Positions 17,423 through 29,400 of a DNA stretch of 64,000 nucleotides are shown piece by piece. The position numbers were made by a program, and so were the translations under genes. The stretch's first letter is position 1. Every line of letters starts with the position of its first letter. Below the pieces are notes generated by a model. That model was not told the DNA's origin. It saw only the letters and a program-made list of their open reading frames with translations, and made no database searches. Source of the DNA: Eublepharis macularius (taxonomy: Eukaryota; Chordata; Lepidosauria; Squamata; Eublepharidae); NCBI RefSeq assembly GCF_028583425.1, contig NC_072801.1:24014001-24078000 (forward strand), written 5' to 3'.

Positions 17423-20400
17423 CTGGAAGGAAAAAGAAAGAGAGAGATGGTATTGAAACTTGAATGAACCGAAGACAGTAGAAGGAGCCCTCAAGTTGGG
17501 AAGCACTTCCCAGAAAAAAAATTAAAATTCTTAATTATGAACAGGACACCGCTACAGCTGCAGCTCATGTGTACCAATAATGCTCACACTGCCCTGGTTA
17601 AGACACACCCAACTCTTTCAGTGACAGAATTCTCAATCTCCCCTGCCATAGTACATTATAACCATCTTTGTTTCTGTGGATCGTTTCAGAGGATTTATTT
17701 CCTCAAAACACTTTCTCCCACTGCTCAATTTAAACTCACAGTTGTATGATTAAGAAAATAAGAATGGACCAAAACCGTTATAATAATTAAGATGGCAAAT
17801 GAAAATCACTTAAAACAACTGGGAACATAAAATCCAATTCAGGGTTGGAGAGGGAGGAAGGGTCTTTACCTGGTGTTAAAATCACCAAACTGACATCTTG
17901 AGGGGCAAGTATTCCACATTTTGGATGCCCCAGCTGAAAAGGCCCCATGCTTCTAATGCCAATCCATCAGGCATCAACAGGAGGAAGAGTAGGGCCTCTA
18001 ACAGAGATCTTAATGGATGACTGGGAACGTATGGGAATAAGCATTTTGGTTTTGTGTCAGTTAGGTCTTTAAATGGAGGTGAACTGCATGTCAAATTGGG
18101 CTCAGAAGTGAACTAAGAGCCACGGTAACCATTTATGGCCAGATGTTTTCTCTAAAGGTAGTGCAAGGCAAGTGTAGCATTGCATTTTGTACCAACCAAC
18201 ACTTCCCTACACTCTTCACATGTGTATATGCGCACAATACATGCAACGTGTTTGACAATCTATTCTGGACCGAATCAGAACATGGATAGCTATGGCTGTG
18301 TCAAGTTAGAAATGTGGGATATATTCCAACAACAAATGTTTTCAAATTCAGGTGTGGCGCCTCCTGTCCAACTCACCTCCTCGTAGTTCCAGTCGTTCAT
18401 TCCTTTGCTCCAGGTATAGCTCCTGTGCCATCTTGCGGTATTTCCTGAACTCCTCCATCATTGTCCGTCTTCTGTCAATCAGTTCCTACAGAAAAGACAC
18501 CAATATGAAGCCTTCATCAAAACATACCAAGAAACCAATCTGACACCCATCACTGTGAATAAGCTGCCTCCCTCAGCAGAAATTCTAAAACTCGCTGATG
18601 AACACAGTGCCTGCTGCTTTATGAAGTTTATTATGCCAAGATTTTGGACAAAGTACCTCCTCAAAAAGCAACAAGCACTTGCAGAAACCATTCTGCTGAC
18701 ATATAAGCACCACTAACACCTCCATTTGTCCAGAGGAACACCATATTCTGCTTTTACGGACTTTTCTCTGCAATGAGCCCTCCTTTTGCAACCCACCCCC
18801 CTATCCTTGGAGAACAAAAATCCATGTTCTGGACCTATACAACAAACTAAACACAGTGGAAATAGGTGGCAAGAATTGCTGTAAGTAACTTTTCAGTCAT
18901 ATGCTTCCAGATCCAAATTAACAGCAGCTTACCTTTGACGCTTTGGATTGGCTCAAGCGATCTTTCTGTTCAAAAATTTTGGAATATCTTTTCAGGTCTT
19001 TCTTGATTTGCTGTAATGAGGAAAAGGATATCAAACGTGTGCCAACAGGCCTATGCCCAACAGCAACTACACTGTTATATGAGTGTCTTGTTCTTGTATG
19101 TCTGATACATGAAATACTGAACCCCATGCCCAGACCTCAAGAGAACTTCTGAGGAAACAAAAATGTTCTCCTTGCAGAAGACTTGGGATGTGCATCAACT
19201 CTGCCCCGGACGCTACCCTGTTTCCCCAGTATTGCGCTCTATTTCCCAACCACCAACTGGCTACACCAGCCTGACATTCGAAAAGAAACATCACCTTTAT
19301 TTGATCCTGGGTGAGCAAAGTAGGAGGCCGAGGTCTCCAAAGCAACTGGCAGAATCTGTCTTTGTTATTCTTCTGGAGGAGACGACCTTGGAAAGTCCAC
19401 AGCCAGAAGGCATTGTCCACCTAGGAAGACACTTCAGTCAAGCTACACACTGGGCAGCATTCTTTTGCAATCAGAGCATAATGACATAGGCCTAGAGACC
19501 TCAACCTGAATATCCCTTGGCCCTGCTGTGGTATTAAGATAACAGGGAATAGCTTCTAAACTACATAACCTAATATCTTGACTTATATGAAGGATTTTTT
19601 TTAGCATAAATATCTGAATTACATGGAAATAAGTAAGACATGAATACAAACGACCTGAAGGAACTGAGGCTGTTGTACTTTGGTCACATCATGAGAAGAA
19701 AAGACTCACTGGAAAAGATAGTGGTATGAAAAGTTGGAGGTGGTAGGAAAAGAGAGAGAGGCAACATGAGATGGACTGATTCAAGACTCAGAAGATTTAA
19801 GGGCATCTCATAGAGTGCGTTAGCACAAAGACTCTTGGGAAGCATCTAAGCATCTTTTCTCAGTTACTACTTTTAAATAGACGGACTCACAGAGAAAGTG
19901 GAGATACAGAAGGTAACAAAAATGAATTAGATATTGTGGGAAATGGTACACCCATGAAGCTACCCAAGGGGGAGGGGATGCAAGACACTGGAACTCAAGT
20001 CCCAGCTTTGTACACAGATTCCCAGCATCTCCGGCAACAACAGCAGGGAAAGATCCGTCTCTCCAGGAGACCCTAAAGAGGCTCAAATAGAACAGTATAC
20101 AGAACCTGTGTCTGGATTCAGTTACAGCAGCTCGCGCCACCCATTTGTAAGCTAAAATAAATGGATCCTCTTGAATACTTAAGGTGGGGGAGAGAGAGAA
20201 AAGGTTTTGAAAATACCTTGTGACTCCACCAAGACACTGAAGTCACAATGTATCGGCCGGTGGGATCCCATTCCACATCCGATGCTGTATAATGCTCAGC
20301 AATGTTCATCATGGTACAGTCAGATGTATCGACAAATGCTAAGGCACCATTCATGCTGCACAAAAAACAGACAGGAAAAAAATATATTGATAGGTGCATA

Positions 20401-23400
20401 CCTCCTTTTAAAGCAATTGAAGCTATTCAGAATGCACTGAGGTCTATTTTGAGTGGCCAGGAAGCAGGTTTTGTTCCCATACTGGAGAGCTGTATTTTTT
20501 TTTAAATAATAGTTTTCATAATTATTGAAGCATTATTTCTAGAGAAGGCATCTGAAAACTGTTTCTTTGCTCTTAGGGAAAAGTTGTTTGCAAGGACTGG
20601 TGATCAGCAGAGAAATCCAAAACTGCCAAACAGTTTTAACAATCAATTGCCCTCCATTACTCAGCAGGCTAGCAATTATGTTAAGGTGCCAGAGGACTCT
20701 CTGCTAAATTGCTACAGTGGGCTAAGACAGTTACTCTTCTGAAATTTGTTTTAAGTAGACTACAGCTATACAAAGCGGATTAGTGTACTAACGAAGTGCT
20801 GAGAAGGGACTTTTCTTCCTACACTCTTAAAATTTTTTTTGATGAAGAGTTAAGTTAAATTGCATCTTTTAGAAGAAACAAGATTTTAAAAAAATGTTTT
20901 CATCTTCAACTTCACTGTCGTACAGATGACTCAAAGAGAATATCAATTATTGCACCGTCAAACAGGCTACAGTATCAAGCATTTGCAACCCATGGTTTCT
21001 TCATTTTCCCCAGAGATAATACCTACCTCCTGAGACCAGCCAACACCACAAACTGTCCTTGAGGACTCCAGAATATCGTATTTGCTTGTTGCTTATCAAA
21101 GATTTCTGAAAACAAACCCAAATGAGATTTAAAAGCCTGAATGACTCAACTCCCATGTCTTTTCATTGTATCAAGTTAATACTCTTTCTCATGTTATGAA
21201 CACCATAGCATTACAGAATATCCTATGGTATAGCAATTCCAAAAGTACTAACATTTTTCCCACCCCCCACCCTGAATTTTAGAAGTCATAAATAATAAAT
21301 ACATCATTTAACTATAGGAGCCTTAGTATACACACAAAACATCTTTTAGCCATCCTGCAGTCTCAGGAGTCTCTAAATATGGTGCTTATAACATTTGATT
21401 ATACACTTCTTTGAAAAATTAAATTCAGAGAGATCTGAGTGGCCTTCAAAAGGGCTGAAAAAGAAACAACCTATCAGCCACAGAAGGAACTTTAGGAAGT
21501 TAATGTAGTGACTCAACACCAAGAAGGTTTTGCCATGGTACTCACTGAGGGCAAAGCTCAGTAGAGCAGAGGGAACTGGGATTCCAATTTTAAACGAGGG
21601 GCAAAATTCAACAGGACTATCTGCACATGGCCATCATCAAATGATGTGATGGTAAAATTTGCATTTATTTTCAAAAATTGCTATAAACTATCACTGTAGA
21701 ATTGGCATCAACATTCATTCACACCAATCCTGGTTATTAGTCCCTCAGTCAAGTTATGTTTATCAAAAGGATGGTACGTCTGAGGACTCAAACTGCAGCC
21801 AAGCACATGTTCTTGATGATGTGGTGTTGAAAGCCAAATGGTAAGCAGATTTCTGCTTCAAAGCCAACTCCAAGGCAAGCCCTATGTCTTCAGTTAACTC
21901 TTCTCTCAGCTGAGCAGCTGAAATCCACTTACTGATGAGCTCTATCTTCCCATTGTTCTTCACATGGTAGAAAGAGCAAGATATTCGTGGCGTCTCTCCA
22001 TGCAGCACAGCAAATTTATTTCCGTTTGGCTCCCAAGCAAAGGCTATGATACTTTCTGGAGGAAGTAGGGGGATAAACATGCATCAGCACAGTGGTATTA
22101 GCTGGATAAAATTTTATTTATTTATAGTCTGCCTTTCTCACTGGGATCCAAGGCAGATTACAATAGTGTGAGTGAAAATACAATATAATCAACAGCTAGG
22201 ACAGTCACTGAGCAAAGTAAAATAATGAGTAACAGTTAGGACATTAAGGAAAGAGATATCATACGGAATGGTAGCTGAAATTTTTAAACAAGCATAAAGC
22301 CAAGCACAGAGATGAAATCTGTCTGCAACAAAGCACAACTAATTTCCATGGCATGTTTAGCAGCATGGAAACTAGCTAGTAGGTACATATCTACAACAGT
22401 AGACAGTACCCAATGGTGTAACATTTATCCATCATCCTTCCAAGGCATCTGTCTGAGCTATTTCTTATGATACAGGCCTATAATCTGGATAGAGAGCACT
22501 CCTACATAATTCAGTTTTGCACAGTTTGTGGAAAGCCAGGAGACTAGGGGCTTTTCTGATCACCTCAGGAAGGCCATTTCATAAGGTGGGGGAAGATATT
22601 GATTGTGCCCAACTGTAAATGGTATCTTCAGAAGGCCCTGTTCAGATGAGCAAAGCTGCCATGACAGAACACAGGGGGAGAGGCAGTTGCAGAGATATGA
22701 GGGGCCAAGACTTGGAATATGATAGTCATTACCTTGAATTGAGCCTGGTAACTGATGGGAAGCCAATGGAGTAACTGTAGAATAGCTATGAATTAATTCT
22801 CCTAAAAGCTTCACACAGAGGTTGAATAACATGGGGGATAAGACTGCACCTTGTGGAATCCCACAAGATAATTCTCATTCTGAGAATATTTGGTCTCCAA
22901 CAGCAACCCTTTGAGTTTGTCCCATGAAGAATGGTTTAAACCAGTCCAAGGCACATCCTGATACCTACTTCTGTCTCCAAATGCCTCAACAGAATGGCAG
23001 GGTCTAATGTGTCGAAGGCTGCAGATAGATCTAGAAGCAACAACGAAGTGTGGCCTTTGTCTACATTCAGGCGGAGGTCATTAACTAGAGCCACTAGGGC
23101 CATCTCTGTTCCATAGCCTGGCCTAAAACCAGACCAAAAAGGCACCAGAGTTGTCCAAGAAAGCCTAGCGTTGGTCAGCCACTGCTCCCTCAACCACTTT
23201 GCCCAGAAAGGGCAGATTAGAGAATAGGCAATAATTGGCTACATTATTTCAAAGTAGTGGCTAGATGACCACCTCTTTGAGACTGAGGTAAGATGCCTTG
23301 AGTTAGTGACTGATTCATGATGGACATCAAGGACTCCTTTATGGGGTCTTTGCAAGATTTTAGTAGCCAGGATGGGCAAGGATCCGGAGCACAAGTAGTG

Positions 23401-26400
23401 GCCTTCACAGATTCTAGAATTCTGTCAGTATCTGTGACTGGGTCAAAATGATTCAGAAACGGACCAGACGGTGTGTTAAGCATTTCTTCTGGCTTGCCTG
23501 TTGTGTCTTGGGAATGACAGTTTGGCCTCCACCCCACCTCAAATCCCACTAATTCACAAGGAAATGTAACAAAGACTCGTAAAATATAGCAGCGACAGCA
23601 ATAAAGGTATCAGCAGGCCCCATCCTGAGGCACTCGATGGTGTTTCCTTCTGCTACAATATGCTCTTTGCATTATTTCTATTTGCAAGAAACTATACTGA
23701 CATCAACCATCTAATTCTTCTTGAATCATTTAAGCTTCATTGAATTTAATATCCCTAAAAATAGCACAGAGCTCTAAACCCAGCCTTTCAGAGCTCATGT
23801 CAACAAACAACCCTGGTCTGATGTTCCTCTGCATCAAAACAGGGAGGGGGGTGTAACTCAGGTAGTGGCGGTGGTTACTGGAGAAGAATGCCCCATGGAG
23901 CAGCAAGGGATTCCCACAGAGAAGGATGTGTTTCCTTCAGACTAAACAAATCTCCCCCAGTCTCTGGGCAGAGCTGCATCTCCGTGGTCTGATCACTGGC
24001 TAGTTGAAGGTGTGGAAGAGAGAAAGCAGGGAGTGCTGGGCAGGATAGTTACAGATTGCATTGACTCACACTGTATAATCTGCCTTGAATCTCAGTAAGA
24101 AAGGCAAACTATAAGTAACTTAACAGCCAGTATAGCATAGTGGCTAGAGCGAACATAGTGACTCTGGGCTGGATACAACTTCTCAGCTGGGCCCATCTCA
24201 CCATGGTGTTACAATAAGAACCATATTTATCCCTTACCTTTCATTTCTACCACATCAACTGGAACTTGCTTTTCTCTCATGCGGAATATTTCAAAGTTGG
24301 TCACTACACCCTGAAAAAGTGGAGAGGAGAGAGAAAGAGGCAATATTGAGTCTTTGAAATGTTTTATAGGAAAAGGTGGCTTGGGGCAATCTGTTTCTGA
24401 GCAGGCCCAGAATCTCACACCGCACAGCAGGCAAAATCCTGCTGTGGCATGTCCAACATCTAATGATCGGCAGACAAAGAGTAAGAATTTTCTGTTCAAA
24501 TGCAAACCGGCAATGCTATTAAAGCATCATAGGTATCTTAAATCTACTAACATGATTTGCAGAACATGAACTCTAAAGATCTCTGCAAGGTTTACTCGAT
24601 ACTCAAGCATTATAAAAAAATTTAAAAGGTTATGATGAAACTTAGATCCCAAACCTGTGTACCCTTGGGGGTCCTGTCTACTTTCACACAAAGATAATCC
24701 CCATTCTTCTGCCAGTGTAGCTTGCAGTCTACCACGTTGAACAGGTTTCGCACTCTGATTTCCTGCCTGGCTGGCAGCTGCATCAACGTCACCCTTGCTG
24801 GAATATCCTTGTCTTCAGGCACCCAAAAAGCTATGATGTTGCCACCTGGAGACCAGGAAAAGTCTCTGCAAGGTAATAAAAACACATAAGAGACTTGCTG
24901 GATCCGACCCGTGGTCCGTGTAGTCCAGCATTCTCTCACTCAGTGTACCGCTTCAATGAATAAGATGCACCACTTCAATGGTATACAAAAAATGTTCAAA
25001 ATGCGAACACAAATGTATACACTTGATCATACCCATTTTTCTATATTGGTAAAAAGTGACTGAACCATTCTTATCAGCACCAATGGTAATGATTTCTATG
25101 CCTTGGCTAACATAAAAACATTGTTTCAATGGGATTTGGAGCTCAAGCGGGGGGGCGGGGAAGGCACACTCACTTGATTCCTGCGATTTTCAAACTCTTC
25201 TTGTCCAACAGGCCCATTGACTAGGGAGAGAAATACCACCACAAATAATTTTGCAAACTGCCAAATCCTATACAGAACACATTTATAGATCTCAAATCTG
25301 ACTTACAGAAGATTTACAACCCCCTCCTTTTGACTGGCAAAGCATTCCATACAACCTACAGTATTTCCTAAGGGCCTGAAGGTTTGCATTGGTCTCTCTC
25401 CCTCTCTAAGACAGTGACAAGGACTTTCATAACATTCGATTTATATACTGCTGACAAATCTGCAGGCACTTATCTTGTATCATTGCTAGCTTGTTTCCAG
25501 AAGGAGTTATAAAATTTCAGACACTGCCAATAAGGGAATGGGAAACCCAGGAAAAAGGCAAAAGAGTTACACTTTCTCATCTTAGGGGGTGGAATTACAT
25601 TAGAAATTTGTAATCCTCACTGGTAGTAGTGGTGGGGAAGGAGAGGAGAAAAAGTCATTTGAATTTTTCTTCCATAACCCCCACCCTGGCAGTTCCTCAT
25701 CTTTTTGCACAAGGCTCTAGAACGAGCAGGGCCGGCGCCAGAGTTTCTGGTGCCTGAGGACAGGGGAGGGGACAGTTTCAGGACTGCTCCTGTCCCCTCG
25801 CGCACATGCCCCCGAACTGCTGGGCGGGAGGGCTGAGGCGCTGCCGGCCCAGCCAGGCACGGCAAGCGGCTGGGGAGGCGTGTGCGCGCCCTCCCGCTCC
25901 ATGCGCCATCCTGGATGCCTGCTGTGTCTGGCCGGCTGCTGCTCCTAGCCAGGGGTGCGTGCTGGTGGCAGCAGCAGTGTGGGAGAGCTGGGAGGCTGCA
26001 GTAGCTGCGGGCCAGGTGTGGCAGGTGGCCGGGGCGGTGCACAAGCAGCTTCCCATCCCTCCCAGTCAGCCGCCCGCACGCTGCCAGCTCCGCAGTGTGC
26101 ACACACACACACCCCCGGCGCCTCAGCACTGGAGGCAATCGTCGGGGTTGCCTCAATGGAGACGCCGGCCCTGAGAACAAGAAATTAAGGAGGGAGAAGA
26201 GGGAAGCACCCACCCAACAGCACATCCACACTTCTCCTGCAGACATGGTTTGGGACTTCTGGTTATCTGGGGAACATGCCTTTGCCCCTCCATTAGTGAA
26301 TGCATGCTTTATACTTTTGGCACATTTTTAGAGTGACCAGGCATTTTACAGAATCTTATTGAGCTACATCAGAAACAAGAGACTCACAGGTGTTTCGTAG

Positions 26401-29400
26401 ATGCTAAGGGTGTCAGTTGTCATTCGAGCAAAGAATTTTCCATCGTGACTCCACCTGAGCAAATAAAAATTTCAAGAAGTCAGGTTTTCTATCCTTTTTC
26501 CTACAATGAAGTCATATGTAATCATCTCTTGTAATCCCAGCTTACTTAAAAATTGGCCAGTGGGCTGAGCTTTCACAGTGGAATCCTCGCTTCTTCTGTC
26601 CAGTAAGGATATCCCATATAATGATGGCTTGAGGATCGTCCTGTGTATCCATTAGAGGACTGAAGGTCACCAGGTATCTTCATTTTTAAAAAAGGATAAA
26701 AATCAGATAGATACAGTAGTTGTGCTTTTAATTCAAAACCTGTTAAAACTGTGCTTCAAGAGACAAGATATTTTGTAGTCTGCATTCCCTCTAGTACATA
26801 AGAAACACCATGTTTTCAAAATGCAAGGTTTAGTCAAACAAATGCATCGTCTTCAGGGGCTACTCAGAATCATGTGGCTGTTCTAAGCATATTAAGCTGA
26901 CAGGACCAAAATGCAGGTTGTGGGTTTGATCACAGAGATGTGGCCTGTAGCTTTAAAAACAAGCCAAATAATTTTGTAACAGGATTCTTTTCAGTGAGTC
27001 AAGAGATATTATTGTCACCACAGCATGATTCAGTAAAAGACAGCCCCTCTGCTAACTTCTGACCACCCTCCACTTGGCCAGGTAACAAAATGAAATTAAC
27101 AACATGCTGTCCCATTTTAGAAGAGGAATTTACAACTCTGCAGGCCCAGAATGCCAGTTTCATGCTGTGGCCTGGAAACTATACAACACAGAAAACAGAC
27201 AACACAGAAGGGAGGGAATAGCACTGAAAGCCATGACAGACCCTGTCCCAGCCTTGGTTTTTAGGAGGAAGACTCCAGTATCAATAGTATAATTCACTGA
27301 TATCAAAAGGCAACTAATGGAGAATACTTCAGCTTTAACAACAACATTTGATTTATATACCACCCTTCAGGATGACTTAACGCTCACTCAGAGCGGTTTA
27401 CAAAGTATGTTGTTATTATCCTCACAACAAAACACCCTCTGAGGTGGGTGGGGCTGAGAGAGCTAGAAGCTGTGACTGACCCAAGGTCACCCAGCTGGCT
27501 TCAAGTCGAGGAGCGGGGAATCAAATCCGGTTCTCCAGATTAGAGTCCTGTGCTCTTAACCACTACACCGAACTTGCTCTCTTTAATTCCTTAACAAATT
27601 AAACTCCTCACTAGATAAGTGCATACTACAAGGTAGGTCTGTAGGCTACATAGCAAAGATGGGATTCAGTCCAAACAGGCTAGATATTCATATTTATAAA
27701 GCCCAGTTTTCTCCCAAAGGTTGGGTTGCAAGATGCAAACGAACCTCAGTATCTGAATCAGGCGCACATAAGAGGCAACATGCGGCACACACCTGCCTAC
27801 TGAAGAATCATTTCATGCCAGTTTCTGAGAATACCTTTCACAAGGTGAGAAGTCGATGAGCTGGACCCCTTGATGGCTGAACCTCTGAATCCGCTTGAAC
27901 TTCTCTCCACCCCACAGAGCAATGCCCCTCTGATGGAATGTAGCCAGGTAGGTACCCTTTGGAGACCAGCGTACATAGGTTTCTGTCCATCGCTAGCAGG
28001 AGGGAAAGAATGCTAGTTGCATCTTAAAGTGGATCTCATTTCATTTGATTATCACTGTACTTTGCTAGGTCCAATACGTTATTTGCAAAATTCTGCATGG
28101 GACTTGAACATTTTAAACATCCATCAAATGCAAGGAAGCCAATATCTAGCTTGCTACTAGACATGAGCTATGGAACAGCTTTGGCAGGAATCTTCTCACA
28201 TTTAAACTCATTTCTTTGCATCCAGTGAACCTTCAAAGCTTGCTATACAAGAGCATCAGGGCATGTTCTCAGCAATCATCTTGAATACTTATGTATATTT
28301 AACAGCAGAGTTTCTAAGCTGCCTTGAATGCCTATTTCTAGAAATAGAGCTATTGAAAAAAAATCATTTGGTAGTAAAGATGGCCCAGTGATTCTAAACT
28401 AAGGACCCGTAAAATTGTACATGTGGAAATTTCAGTAATGAACAGTGCAATACTAAGCTGATTTACACCTTTCTAAGACCAATGGCTTCAACAGACTTAA
28501 GGCTGTAACTCTGCTTAGGACTGCATTGTAAATCCTTTCCCCTTCTACAAAGAATTAAGCCCCCTGTAAAATACATTGTATTTCATGGATGACGTGAACT
28601 GCCCTGAGCCCATTCATGGGGAGGGCAGGATATAAATAAAATAAAATAAATATTTGTGACACTGGGCCTATCCGTCCAGAACATGTGATGCTTTTTCACT
28701 AGCTGAATTATTTAATTCTGATGTTGTACCTCAATGTATTCTCAACAGCTGTGCTGAATTATATGCCCAGCACCTGAATATTTTAAATCACATTGCAGAT
28801 TGGATTCCTCCGCATTTTACATGGGCAGCCCAATCCTAAGAAGGGCACGGAAAGTGAACAGGAACCGAACTAAGGCTTGCGAGGGCGCATCTAGCCCGTA
28901 CGCCCGCGTAAGTGGCCCTCCGCCCGCGCTGGGACGCGGCGCTGGCCCGCCGGCGGGCCAGCACTGGTGCAAGCCACAGGCGCCCGGGCGGCGGCGCAGG
29001 AGTGGCGTAGAGCCCTACGCCGACGCAGGGGGGGGCCGGGAGCAAGGCGGGGTCGGAGTTAGTCCGCTCCCTAAGCTCCTCCAGAAGCGGGAACGCCCAC
29101 AGCGGCGCAAAAAAGCTACGCCACGGAAAAAGAAGGCGTAGCCCATAGGCGTCCATGGAACGGCGAAAAATCAGCCCCCTCTCTGAGCGCCCCGCCCCGC
29201 CCCTATGGCCCGAAGGAGCATAGGATGAGAACAATCCCGGGGACCAATCAGCGTGCGCGCCCGGCGTGGACGAGCCCCCCTCTCTGCACCCAATCACCTG
29301 CGACCGCGCCCTACAAAACATCCGGCCAGCGCCGCCCAAACCCCCAGGTAAGTGAGCACTCAGCTGGAGGCTCTGCCCGTCTGCTGAGTGGCATTGCCCC

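Noticed and set aside
25617-26246. 209-residue minus-strand frame
   Set aside because: Lies in the GC-rich hAT element; frame crosses the element ends and has no domain.
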